Part shown: in pieces, positions 33,023 through 44,246 of the stretch | Layout of the letters: each line of letters opens with the position of its first letter | Position numbering within the stretch: position 1 is the stretch's first letter | Assembly (NCBI RefSeq): GCF_018446385.1 | Contig: NC_055986.1 | Location: 25,530,302-25,594,301, forward strand | DNA: 64,000 nucleotides | Source of the DNA: Zingiber officinale | Lineage: Eukaryota > Streptophyta > Magnoliopsida > Zingiberales > Zingiberaceae | Direction of reading: 5' to 3' | Program-made: the position numbers and the translations under genes | Notes under the pieces: generated by a model | Database searches by the model: none | What the model saw: only the letters and a program-made list of their open reading frames with translations | What the model was told of the DNA's origin: nothing

Positions 33023-35033
33023 TGTTAGTTAGAGCCCTAGAGCCAATCATTTGATGATTGTATTTTAGACTTGTTGTATCATATTCTATATAAATAAAGG
33101 CATTTGGTTTTTGGTTATTATACTTACTTGTATTGATGCCAAATAAACTAAGTATAATAACGTCCTTGAGTAGAAGGTTCTTACCTATATTAATCGATTG
33201 GTTGAATCGATAGTGAGATGATATAGGGAACACTACTCTTAATTATTCCTAGTCGAGTATTAACATTCAGGGACAATGTTAATGTAATAAGACTAGCATA
33301 TAGGTCAACTCGATGACTCGATCTCACAAGTCATGGATATGGAGATATCAAGTTGACACATGGGTATGCATTGGAGAATGTATACTGAATGACCCGCCAT
33401 GAGAAAGTATCATGGATCGTTATATGAGTGTCATATACTTTCTCATGTGGCTATTAGTATGACTACTAGTCCTTAGACCTGAAGTCACCATGGTTCCCTA
33501 CATAAGGAGTTATGTACTTTGGTTTCGTCAAACGTCACCCGTAACTGAGTGGACTATAAAGGCGATTACTGGGTATGTAACAAATTATGCGGAGGGATAT
33601 GAGTGATGTAGATGAGATCTATCGCTCCTATATGACGGGAGAGACATCGGTATTCTTGATAGAGTGAGACCACGAAGTGCATGGCCATGCCCAAATGAGT
33701 CAATATGAGATATTGAGCTCATTTGATTTAGTGAGTCTACTTGGAGTTCAAGATTTAGATTGATCAGAGGATGACACGGTCTATGCCTCACATTGATCAA
33801 TCTAGATGTCTAGGATAGAAGGACACTTGTCATATATTGTGAGGAGTCACAATTAATAGTCACAAGGTGATGTTGGATCTCAACATTCTTGTAACTTGGG
33901 TAGTAATGATGTATTGCTAGATACCGCTCATTACTTATGCTTCTAAATGAGTTTAGGGGCATTGCCAACGTTACAAGAACTTATTGGGTCACACACAAAG
34001 AACAAGTGGATGGAGATTAGGTTCATACGATGAACCAACAGGATTAGATTCATTTGATGAATCAAATTGGATTAAGAGTAATCCTAATTGGGCTAATTGA
34101 GTTGGACTCAAGTTGATTCATGTGTTCAATGAGTCTAATTTAGATTATGACTTATTGAATCAATTTAATTAAATGAATTAGATTCATTATATTAAATTGG
34201 CTTGAATTAAATGGTTGGATTAGATCAACCATGAGAGAAATTAAGTCAAGTTTGACTTGACTTGAGAGGAAGAGGAAGAGTCAAGTTTGACTTGACTTTA
34301 TGCCACATCATATGTGTGACTTGGCATTAAGTGGCCAATGATGATGTGTCACATCATCATAGTTAATACATGATTGTGCCACCTAATGGAAGTTACATCT
34401 TCTCCTTTGCTTTAATGTGGTCGGCCACATTAATGAGAGGAGTTACTCTTGATGTGGCCGACCACTCAAAATGAATGGGATTTATTATTTTTCATTCAAG
34501 GCTAATTGCATCTTCTTCTTCCTCAAGCTTTCCTCAAGCTCTCCCTCTCCTCTTCTCTTGGCCGAAAGTTTTCAAGCAAGAAAGAAGGTGAATGAGTTTG
34601 ATTTTCATGAAGAAAAAGGTAGAGTGATTGTCACATAGAAGAAGAAGAAGAGTGTTCATAAGATCCATTCTATTTCTCTTCTCTATCCTTTTTCCTTTTC
34701 ATTCCCATCCGAGAGCCCTAGAAAGTGCTAGCACACTTGTGGTGCTCTCTTCTCCATCCTTGTGTGTTAGAGAACACATCTTGTTCGTGTGGATACTTCT
34801 AGAGGATTGTCTACGTTGACAATCTTGAGATCCGGTGTACCTTGGACTTGCGGGATTACGAAGGGCTTCCCTTCAAAGGTATAACCTTTTTCCCTTGTAG
34901 ATCTAAGTGTAGATCTAGGTAAACTCGTACTCGTAGTTTTCGAAAAATTTTCTTTGCACGGATCCGTTGGCTAGGGAGTTTCGGGGTTTCCGCGATGCGG
35001 AAAAGCGGTTTTCGCAGCTCGAAAAACCCAACA
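33023..35033 (+). repeat. 3' LTR of element C
   Basis: 2011 bp, TGTTAGTTAGAGCC..AAAAACCCAACA, preceded by the purine-rich AGTGGGAGAT. It is nearly identical to the 5' LTR once the solo LTR is removed. The empty site for the solo LTR is visible at about 33473-33477 (single CCTTA). Confidence 0.95.
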
Positions 35034-35327
35034 GCTTGTACTCAAGGAGTTATCTTAAGGAGCTCGGCATGGATATGAATAGGTGCGAGGTTCGACAACA
35101 TCGCTACGGTTGATGCCCTTCTTGTTATAAGTCATCCGTAAGGTATACCTAGCGTAAATTTACTTCCCATAAAATTTTTATTATGCGATAATGTTTAGCA
35201 TGTTATATCCTTATATGCGTGTGGTGTGTGTGATGTAATAATTAGAAATTATTATTATTTTATTTTTTTCTGCACATGTTTATGAAACGTGTTCTACCAC
35301 GCACCCATATCGGATATATCTCAATAG

Positions 35328-35340
35328 TGGTATCAGAGCC
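35328..35340 (+). promoter_or_regulatory. Primer-binding site of element B (tRNA-iMet)
   Basis: TGGTATCAGAGCC, four bases after the LTR end at 35323. It shows that the sequence right of element C is the continuation of element B. Confidence 0.88.
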
Positions 35341-36991
35341 TGATCATGCTTCGACATTATCACAGAATTATTTTACAGCTCGTAATTAGTGTTGTAATTA
35401 ATTTTAGATTTTTTTTATAATTATTAAGACTTTTTCTATTTTTGAAAGTTTCTTAAATTGTTAGAAAATTCTATTTTTGGAAAGTTTTTGATATAATTTT
35501 AGAAAATTAAATTTAGAAATATTCTGTTAATTTAGAAATTACCATTTCTGAAACTTTCTAAAATTTTAAAAAATATTCTATTTTAAAAAAAAAATTCTAA
35601 TTTGTTAGGTAATACTAAATATGGAAAGATTCTGGAATTATAAAAAAATCCAGATACAAGATATTCTAAATTAAATTATAGAATTAATCTTTTCTGGGAT
35701 TTTTGAATATATTAAAATATTTTATTTTTAGAAAGTTTCCTAAATTGTTAGGAAATACCAAATTTAGAAAGATTTAAAAAATTATTAAAAATCCAGATTT
35801 GAGATATTCAAAATTAAATTATAGAATTAATCATTTATGGAATTTTCGAATATATTAAAATATTTTTTTTGAAAAGTTTCCTAAATTGTTAGGAAATACC
35901 AAATTGGTAAAGATTTGGAAAATTATAAAAAAAATATAGATTTGAATTATTCTGTAAAAATTAAGAAATATTAATTATTTATTTTCTAAATTGTTAGAAA
36001 ATTAATTTAGAAAATTGTTTCTAACATAATTAAAGATTTTTGATTGATAGAAATATTCTAGATAAAATATATTAATTAAATTTGAAAATTGGTTTCCTAA
36101 TTTGATTAGATAAATATTTATTTATTAAAATCAGATCTATAATATATTTTTATTTCCAAAATAGAATTATAACATATGTAAATTTATGTCATGTTCATAC
36201 CATATTGATTAATTATATGATGTAGATGCATTAATTATGACATAATTATATATTGTCATGCGTGTGGTGTGATTAGATTTTACCATATGTGTGATGTGTC
36301 ATGCTATACCATGCATGCTATGTGTCATGTCATCATTTATGCCATGCGTGCGACGTGTCATGTCATCTTTTATGTTATGCGTGTAATGCCATGTAGATAG
36401 AATATTTACGTGATGTAGATGAAGCCAAATCCCTTACTCAATATTAAAATCTACACATTCCGTTAATATGGTAAGAACTAGACTTTAAGTTCTTGTTTGA
36501 GTTGTTGGCCAAAGTTAAGCTCAAACTTGAAATTAAATATGTTCAAACCATAAAGATACAATCTCATGATTAACGGGTCGGTTTTAAACTTGAAGCGTTG
36601 ATTTGTTATGCCAAAGCCATGATCAATGTGGATAGAGGTGAAGTTGGGTGATATGTATTTGATGTATATTTGTTAATGTGTTAACAACCCGATGTTTATG
36701 CGAAGATTAATCAGTTGCTAGCATAATGTGATAGTTGCATATAAGTGATATGCAATCGGTAAAGTTATTATTTACCGCTATAGCTAAGAATGACTTGTTG
36801 GCCAAAGTCAAAGTTATTCTTATCTGTAGTGGACATCAACTCACTTGGAGAAAACCTACCATCTCCCGAATTCAAAAATAAGAGTATTTGAATTTGATAA
36901 ATAAGTGGGATTTTACGTAAATTGTTTACATAAATAATATTATGTCTCTCATATATTCTCATTTTTGTATTTCTAGGTTAATCATTTAATT
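35341..36991 (+). other. Element B leader with AT-rich and CATG-rich tandem repeats
   Basis: Very AT-rich. About three tandem copies of a 130-140-bp unit (TTCCTAAATTGTTAGGAAATACCA..) lie between 35600 and 35960. From about 36250 to 36390 there are units of GTGTCATGTCATC-TTTATGCCATGCGTG. From 36470 on, 'GCCAAAG' phrases resemble the leader of element C. No open frame of note. Confidence 0.65.
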
Positions 36992-38480
36992 ATGACTTCT
37001 ATTAATTTGCGTTCGATTTTGGACTCGAATAAACTGACTGGGCTGAACTTCTTAGACTGGTTTCAAAATTTGAGAATTGTTCTCAAAGCTGAGAAATTAG
37101 CTTATGTACTTGATCAACCTCTTCTCACAAATTTTGATGTTGATGCAACTGTGGACCAAATGTTAGCCCTTCAGAAACATAAAGATGATTTTGTACTTGC
37201 AAGTTGTATCATGCTAGCTGCTATAACTCTTGAACTGTATAAATAACATGAGCATTTGGATGCTTATTATGTTGTCTATCATCTTCGTGAGCTATTTGAT
37301 GAGCAAGCTAGATCCGAATGGTTTGAGGTATCTAAACTTCTCTTTTGCTCAAAGATGCAGGAGGGTTCATCCGCAGTACAATATGTACTAAATATGGACA
37401 ACTACATAGAGCGTTTAGCATCACTCGATTTTACAATGGATCATGAGTTAAGTATTGACTTAATTCTATACAGTTTATTGAAAAGTCATTCATAATTTGT
37501 GATAAACTATCTGATGAATAATTTGGAATCAACCATTCCCGATATGATTAATATGCTCAAGATTGTAGAGCCTTCTATTAAAGGTGAATAGAAAACTGTG
37601 ATGTTAGTAAACTCTTCCAAGAAAAGTTTTAAGAAGAAACCAAAACATCAAGCTAAGGGGAAGAGCAAAAAGGCCAAGACAGTAGAACCGACACAAAAGG
37701 GCCTATGTCATCATTGTGGCAAGATGAGACACTGGCAAAGAAATTGCAAGATTTATCTTGAGTCCATGAAGAATAATAAGACATCCGATGCCCCATCCTC
37801 TTCAAGTATTTTCGTTATTGATTGTCATGCTATTTCCTCATACACTTGGATATTGGATACTGGGTGTGGCTCACATATATGTAATGACGTATAGGGGCTA
37901 AGGAATAGCAGAAGACTCATCAAGGAAGAAACAAGTCTGTGAGTTGGGAATGAAGCAAAGGTTGTTATAGTCGCCATCGGAACATGCTTGTTACAACTTC
38001 ATAGTGGACTTGTCTTAGAACTAGATAATTGTTATTTTGTTCCCATATTAATAAAGAACATTGTCTCTATTTCTTGCTTAAATAGAAAAGGTTTCCATTT
38101 GACTTTTAGTAACAATTGTTGTTATATAACGTTGAATAGTGTTCTTTATGGCACTGAAACTTTATGCAACGACATCTACGCGTTAGATACATCTAATGAC
38201 ACATTCAATATCAATATGAGCAATAAACGCACCTGATTAAATAATTAATTAACCTCTTACTCGTGACATTGTCACCTTGGCCATATAAGTAAAAAATACA
38301 TGTCTGAATTGCAAAAGATTGTAGTTCTTGAATCATTTGAATAAGATATATTTGATACATAAGATTCATATTTAAAAGGCAAGATGACAAAGTTATCTTT
38401 TTTTAGAAAGGGTGAATAAGTTAATGAGTTACTTGGGCTCATACATACCGATGTATGTGGACCAATGAATTTTAAAAACC
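36992..38480 (+). pseudogene. Element B gag-protease-integrase remnant, truncated
   Basis: One reading frame carries copia gag (KLTGLNFLDWFQNLRIVLKA from about 37034), then stops at 37244 and 37493, then a complete zinc knuckle CHHCGKMRHWQRNC, and protease WILDTGCGSHIC near 37846. It continues through the pre-integrase region (about 37988-38236) into the start of integrase (HTDVCGP near 38440). Most segments stay in the same frame, so damage is mainly point stops. Similarity ends near 38480; RT, RNase H and the 3' LTR are missing. Confidence 0.85.
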
Positions 38481-38837
38481 TTCTAAAAATTTTGCGAGTT
38501 CCTTTCAAAATAATTTAGAATTTTTTTAACTCCTCCATACAATAAACCTGTAAGTTTTAGGCTTACTTTAAAAATTTTATTACTTGCTATGCTTACTTCT
38601 GTATTTTCATACTTTGGTATACTTATATACATCTTTTTTGATGAATACCAAAGAGGGAGGGTTAAAGTTTAAGTAAGAAAAATCAACAAAAATCTGAAAA
38701 ACTTAACCCTAAATGATCAAGAGCACAAAACTTATATGTTTTATTTTTTCACTTAAAGTCATTTCTTTTACTATATGTGTTTGCCATATATTTTTTAACT
38801 TTAACCCAAATTGTCATTGCATTAAAAAGAGAGAGAT
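38481..38837 (+). other. 3' internal end of a SIRE-like copia element
   Basis: After element B breaks off, the sequence holds 'TTGATGAATACCAAAGAGGGAGG' split over about 38638-38660, and a purine tract AAAAAGAGAGAGAT directly before an LTR start at 38838. Such CCAAAG-GGGAG phrases occur near the 3' end of SIRE-type elements. No coding sequence is left. Confidence 0.5.
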
Positions 38838-38994
38838 TGTTGGTATAGTTGGCACCAACGATCAAATCTGAGTTTTGATGAATAACAAGTGGATTAAAGT
38901 TAGATGTACTGTTGATCTAACCTTGTTACCCAGTGTGTAGGGTTGACTAACTTGACGGGTCAAGAGGACCTGACATCAGGTAGAAAGTCCAGTT
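38838..38994 (+). repeat. LTR fragment (SIRE-like), cut by the next LTR
   Basis: Begins TGTTGGTATAGTTGGCACC after a purine tract, so it reads as the start of a 3' LTR on +. It is cut after 157 bp by the LTR starting at 38995. Its continuation is not found in the window. Confidence 0.55.
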
Positions 38995-39435
38995 TGTAGG
39001 ATTGAGACGCGCAAGAAGGGGGGTGAATAGTGCTCGTGACTTTCACGTTCATTTAAAAATAATCATGTGAAGAGTAAGTGCAGTAGAAAAAAATAAAGAA
39101 AGGAAAACAGAAAGCCAAGCTGACACTTTTGGTTTTTACTTGGTTTGGAGCTTATGACGACTCCTACTCTAAGGTTCGCAATCGTTCATTGCTTTCATTA
39201 GGCAATCACTATAATTTTAGAAAATCTTTACAAATAGTAGAATTACAAGTGCAGTACTTTAATTACAATATGCCAACAATGACGGTGTTGAAATTGTGAG
39301 CTTTTGGTTGTCGAAGCAGTGTTACGGCTTCATCAGATCGTCTTTAGAGCAGCGCGCGAGAGAGTAGTCATGAAATCAAGTTCGATTCATACATCTGCTT
39401 GAGGACTTGTTTTATAGAGTGTTGAAGGTGCCTTC
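38995..39435 (-). mobile_element. LTR of the TGTAGG / GGCGCC family, left piece
   Basis: TGTAGGATTGAGACG.. with the G-run GGTGAATAG and TTTACTTGGTTTGGAG..GACTCCTACTC layout, closest to the LTR at 10009. It is cut by element D inside a palindromic GAAGGTGCCTTC. The continuation, with more GGCGCC motifs, is at 61546-61707. Orientation is inferred by homology. Confidence 0.65.
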
Positions 39436-42212
39436 TTTCACGCCCCAGGTAGTCCGTGCCAGAAGAAAATTTGGCAACATCTCCCCTATACGGGTGACAA
39501 TATGAAACTTTACTATAAGCCTTCCGGGCCACACAAACCTCGGCTAACACGGCCGGAACAATAATAATAAACATAACTAAGAATCCACGCAGTTTATATA
39601 TTTCAACCTCTGGCTGACACAACCACAGAGTTTATATTAACTAAAACCTACTCCACTACTACGACGGAAAACACATAACACAATAGAGAAATCAACACAA
39701 CGAAGACATAAGTGTAGTAGACCGAAACTTGATAAAAATCCTCGAGTACAATCACAAGTATATAGATCAACAAGTAAATCATCACAAAAATAAGGAACCA
39801 AGTCCGTAAGTAGAAAATCATCGTGACACGAAGTGGGGACTAGCGACTCGAATCTCCTGACAGCCTCAACCTGAAATAGATATAATCAATGGGGTGAGTC
39901 CAACACTCGGCGGATACTAGGTTGACATGCACAGTAAGAAATAACCAATAGTAATAAATATGTGTACAATCTCCTGAAATAATGAAAAATGCAAAACTAT
40001 AAGAAAAGGAGAAGTTGTACTCACTAAGACCTCCTATCAGAATAATAAGGTCGTTAGACCGTAAATAACATGTCCCTGTATGCATGTGAATCATACGCAT
40101 CCATCCAATACGCAGCAAATAAAGTGCAGCAAACACAAATAATAAATGCAATCATGCATATGATGCATATGACATGGTCACCCCTGACGCAGTCAGCCAT
40201 CTCACACACGATGGTGAGACCTAGTGGGTAGGGCTATGACAACTGTGCACTCTGTCATCACTGCTCCTAATGAGTAACCGAGTGGACAGGATACTGTCGG
40301 AGTACACCTATCCTCCTAACCCAAATCATAAGTGGAGGAACTCAATGCTCTTATCTCCCTGAGACAATCCAGAGGAGGGATCCCTGACGTGCTACCACCT
40401 TGCGTCACGCTACCCATGAGTGGACCAGCGGAGCACTGACGGAGCAAATTGCCACACATCCTACCTGATATACCACTAACTCATGAGTGGTTGTGTGTGC
40501 ATATCCATGTAACTGGCGATGAGCTCAACAATAATGGGGCTACCAATCGCTCAGCATGCAATCATGCAAGATGGTGCATGACATTAAACATGAAAATCCT
40601 GACTATATCTACCTCTATAAAACATGTACCAAATATAGATGGATCAAATATGAAGATCTAGGTACACAAGTCAGATATGGTAAATGTCTAGTTTGGTGTA
40701 TCATAAGGCATGGTTTGTCACTACCTCTATGAGCATATATAATCAAGCAGATATAAATGCAAAACAGGTAAGTAAAAACAAGCATGCAATAGGTAACTAG
40801 TAGTGACATATCGATGCAGATATGAACATAATCATTACTACTTGTTAAAAACTACTATGCATATCAAATGACAATATCTAAAGATAAGTCAAGGTACCCG
40901 CCTCCAATATAGTGCGTGCCAAAAGAAACCCCACGTAAAGTAGCTCGTCGTGAATCAAAGTCCTATAAATCAAACGTATAATTTAGCTACTCTAACATGT
41001 ATCAAATAGCTAAACCAAATTCTTATCTACCAGGAACCCTAATTCATTCATTAACCTCGGTTAGCTACCTAAAACGAGTCTAATTCGAACTTAGATTAGA
41101 TCCATCATTTAACCCTAATTAAATATATCTTAACGATCAACTAGGGTTAGTTTCCTTAACCCTAATTATTTCATTTATATTTAAATCTATACTTAAATCA
41201 ATTCTAGTGGAAATTCATGTTTCGCTCAACTACCAAAAACCTAAATCAACCTAATTTAAGTAACTTACTTCAAACTCACAGCTAGGGATGCTGCTGTCGG
41301 AAAAGGGTAGTTGTTGGAAATTGTGGCCAGAGTTGTGCGTCGCCCTCAAATGGTGATGCTCGGATCCACAGCCAACAATAACCTAAATCCAGAACTCCTC
41401 GATTAACACAATTTAGAGATCTGATACTAAAATCCCAAATTAGGGCAGAACTAAAGTGATCCAATCCCAAACTTACCAAATGCCAATAACAGTCAATTGT
41501 TGGTTCATGATCAAGGGGTGACTCGCGGCTGTGGATCGATCTGGCCAGCGACTACAGCGACGCAAGTTACCCAAGGCTAGGGCATGACTGTGATACGGGA
41601 CTAGGGCACAGCGTCGGTGCAAGGGAGATCGATGGATCAACCCTAGCGACGACAATCGGGATCCACAGAGAGAAGGTCATACGACAGCTTGTGCCTCACA
41701 GTCGGTGGTCGCCGGCAATGAAGAGGCAGAGAAGGAAGAGGGATCAGATCTAGGGCTCGGCCGAGCGATGCACCGCGCGTCGGCTGTCTGCAACTTTGCC
41801 GATAGAAAGGGAAGAGGCGAAGGGCTCAGCTAGGGTGTCGGTTGTGGGGGCAAGGCAATGAAGAGGAAAGGAAGGTTGATTGGTTTCTGCGTGGAAGAAG
41901 AAGAGAGGTAAAGAAGAGGAGTTTGACAACGATCGGGGGAAGAGAAAGAGATCGGGAGGAGAAGATCAGGCATGGCACGACAACGGGGAAAAAGAAAAGA
42001 AAATAAAGAAAAAGAAAAATCAAACTTTTCCTCGCTTAAATGAGGTAGTTTAAATAGGCTTTTCGCTAGCCCCATAATTTATCCCCTTAAGCTCGTCATA
42101 CGAGTTCCGAAAAAATTCCAGAAAATTTCTGAAAATTTCTACAAATTTCAATAAGATTATTCGCCTATTTAACCTTATTATTTAATTAATGTTTTGGGTA
42201 TCGTATTTTACA
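39436..42212 (-). repeat. 3' LTR of element D
   Basis: 2777 bp. It matches 56465-61545 in the same order (CACGCCCCAGG.., CCTGACGCAGTCAGCCATC.., the TCAAGGTACCCGCC joint, then a GC-rich block and TATTTTACA). The minus strand has a purine tract AATGTGGGAGAA (42213-42224) directly before it. Open frames on both strands are LTR sequence with no domains. Confidence 0.88.
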
Positions 42213-42321
42213 TTCTCCCACATTAATAAAAATTTAGTCCCCAAATTTCGTTATTACCATCAGCAAGTACTGACAACAAATAAAGAGTATAAATGCTGAA
42301 TAGTAAATTAACCCACATACC

Positions 42322-42520
42322 TCAAGTAAAAAGATGGGGGTATCGAGCTCGGATCGTATCCTCGAGCTCCCAGGTAGCCTCCTCATCGGAATGATGCTTT
42401 CATTCAACTTTAACCAGTCGAATAGTCTTGTTCCGCAACTGACGCTCTTTCAGGTTCAGAATCCGTACCGGAACCTCATCGTAGGTAACGTCAAGCTGAA
42501 TGAGAACTAGTATATCTGAC
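42322..42520 (-). pseudogene. Element D integrase C-terminal / chromodomain-like end
   Basis: The minus strand continues the polyprotein left of the nested SIRE-like element: YDEVPVRILNLKERQLRNK, then LVKVE, a stop, HHSDEEATWE and ARYPHLF, ending at TGA (42322-42324). The EEATWE phrase is typical of the chromodomain end of Tekay-type integrases. One in-frame stop is present. The piece upstream in the protein lies at 49557-49796. Confidence 0.8.
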
Positions 42521-43024
42521 ATAACTGTTGGGACCGAAAAGTAGCTAGAGGGGGGGTGAATAGCTCGTCGCGTGCTTCGTGGTTGACGTTGCTTGTTTCT
42601 TTGAAGATGTGCAGCGGAAATACAAGAAACAAAAACATACAACGCTAACACTTGGGATTTTACTTGGTATCCACCTCACAAGAGGTGACTAGTCCAAGGA
42701 TCCACGCACACACACACACCTCCATTATGAAACACTCCTTTTCGGTAACTACCGAAGTCGGAGAAGCCCTACAAGACTCTCAATACAAGAAGAAAGGAAA
42801 GGGAAACAAAATACAAGCACAAAGCTTACAATGAGTACAGAAAACCCTAACCCTAACTTCTCTTCTTGGCTTTGATCAGCCTCTTGACTTGGAAAACCTC
42901 CAAGATCCTTCAAGAACTGGAGATCTGAGCTTTGAGAGCGCTGTGGAGGAGCTGGCGAGAGATCTAAAATGAATCGGGAAAGAGATGCCGAAGGAGACCC
43001 TCGCCTTCAGCTCAAATACGACGC

Positions 43025-43285
43025 AACGGTCGGATCCCGATCGATTCGAAAACTCCCAATCGATCGGGGAGGCTTTGGATCGATTCACGGATCGATCCAG
43101 AGCGCCTCTGCGCTCTGGAAAAACGCCTGGATCGATCCACAGATCGATCCAGCGCTTATCGCGCGAAGCAGCAGCGTCCCAATCGATCGGCTGATCGATT
43201 GGGACCTATGGATCGATCCACTGATCGATTCAGATGCTCTCTGTTCGCTAGGAAAGGCCTGGATCGATCCACTGATCGATCCAGC
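43025..43285. repeat. GATCGATC palindrome cluster in the LTR
   Basis: About twelve ATCGAT cores lie within 260 bp, many as GGATCGATCCA or TGATCGATCC/TGATCGATTC and often in pairs ~10 bp apart (GGATCGATCCACTGATCGAT). A second block lies in the element's interior (45085-45260). The 5' LTR lacks almost all of this cluster. Open frames on both strands here are a by-product of the palindromic sequence. Confidence 0.92.
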
Positions 43286-43324
43286 TCCTGGTTTTTGCCC
43301 AAAACCAAGTCCCAAGCCTCTCAA

Positions 43325-44050
43325 ACCAACATCCGGTCAACCTTGACCTGTTGGTACATCATACCTAGCATCTGGTCACTCCCTTGATCTGCCAGAACTC
43401 CCCACCAAGTGTCCGGTCAATCCCTTTGACCCATTTGGACTTTTCTCTTCATGCCAAGTATCCAGTCAATCCTTTGACCTACTTGGACTTCCACCAGATG
43501 TCTGGTCAACCTTGACCCATCTGGATTTCCTCGTGCCAACTATCCAGTCAATCCTTTGACTTACTTGGACTTCCACCAGATGTCTGGTCAACCTTGACCC
43601 ATCTGGATTTCCTCGTGCCAAGTATCCAGTCAATCCTTTGACCTACTTGGACTTCCCAACACCAGATGTCCGATCATCCTTGATCCATCTGGATTTTCCC
43701 TTGCCTGACTTCACTCACCAGGGCTTTCACCTAGCTTCACTCACTAGGATTTTCCATCTGCCTAACTTCACTCACTAGGACTTTCACCAGGCTTCACTCA
43801 CCAGGATTTCCTTCTGCCTAGCTTCACTCACTAGGACTTTCCATCTGCCTAGCTTCACTCACTAGGACTTTCACCTGGCTTCACTCACCAGGATTTTCCA
43901 TCTGCCTAGCTTCACTCACTAGGACTTTCCATCTGCCTAGCTTCACTCACTAGGTCTTTCACCTAGCTTCACTCACTAGGATTTTCACCTGGCTCCACTG
44001 ATCGATCCAGGATTTTCCTTTGCCTGACCTTCCAGTTAGGACTTCCCAGT
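43325..44050. repeat. Covarying hairpin array in the LTR
   Basis: Two successive hairpin classes. First (43325-43695): outer stems CCAACA/TGTTGG, CCAAGTA/TACTTGG and CCAGATG/CATCTGG, each enclosing GGTCAA/TTGACC, GTCAA/TTGAC or GATCA/TGATC. Second (43704-44010): CCTAG/CTAGG or CCTGG/CCAGG stems around the loop CTTCACTCA, about ten units. A few units break the pattern (for example CCAGG..CCAGG near 43787). The array also occurs, shortened, in the 5' LTR. Confidence 0.85.
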
Positions 44051-44246
44051 CAGGTGTCCGGTCACTTTTGACATACTTGACTCTTATTCATTCACACTGA
44101 TCAGTCCCTGATCAGAATCTCCCCATATGAACAACTGCACCTGCATTGTCCATGTGTCTACATGTATTGTCAAACATCGAAACTATGATCAAGACTCAAG
44201 CTTGGTCAAACCAGTCAACCTTGACCTAAGGGATATTGCACCAACA

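Larger units (their letters stand above)
14888..35033 (+). mobile_element. Ty1-copia element C (Angela/BARE-1-like), complete but defective, with nested insertions
   Basis: A full structure is visible: 5' LTR (14888-17809), PBS (17811-17823), leader, gag-pro-int remnant, RT-RNase H remnant, a purine-rich tract just before 33023, and 3' LTR (33023-35033). The element is flanked by a perfect target duplication GCTTG (14883-14887 and 35034-35038). Without the nested solo LTR and its target duplication, the 5' LTR is 2011 bp, exactly the length of the 3' LTR. LTRs of ~2 kb, the iMet PBS and the gag/pol sequence resemble the Angela/BARE-1 lineage; the lineage call is inference. The coding part is broken by stops, a frameshift, deletions and insertion of element F at 21790-31113. 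Confidence 0.9.
11707..35323 (+). mobile_element. 5' LTR of Ty1-copia element B, split by two insertions
   Basis: The LTR is in three pieces: 11707-12039 (starts TGTTGGTACAATT), 13708-14887, and 35039-35323 (ends ATATATCTCA). Together they make about 1.8 kb. It is followed by a four-base spacer and the tRNA-iMet PBS at 35328. The middle pieces share layout with the LTR of element C (GACTAGCATG.., GTCACACACA.., disease-like TC-rich leader), so B and C look like related lineages. Its partner 3' LTR is not in the window. The exact left boundary is an estimate. Confidence 0.6.
42526..44246 (-). repeat. 3' LTR of the SIRE-like element (1721 bp, full length)
   Basis: Contains, left to right on +: the shared G-run GGGTGAATAG motif, a CACACA run near 42710, a GATCGATC cluster (43025-43285), hairpin arrays (43325-44050), and the terminus GGGATATTGCACCAACA. 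The minus strand has AAAAAAAGGGAGAT immediately outside the right end, serving as the polypurine tract. Confidence 0.92.

Noticed and set aside
42840..42860. CCCTAACCCTAAC looks like plant telomere repeat (also near 48785)
   Set aside because: Only about two units, and the same string occurs in both LTRs of one element, so it is ordinary LTR sequence.
43700..44010. CRISPR-like regular repeats
   Set aside because: Eukaryotic LTR context, no spacers, and units follow one another with only small variations.
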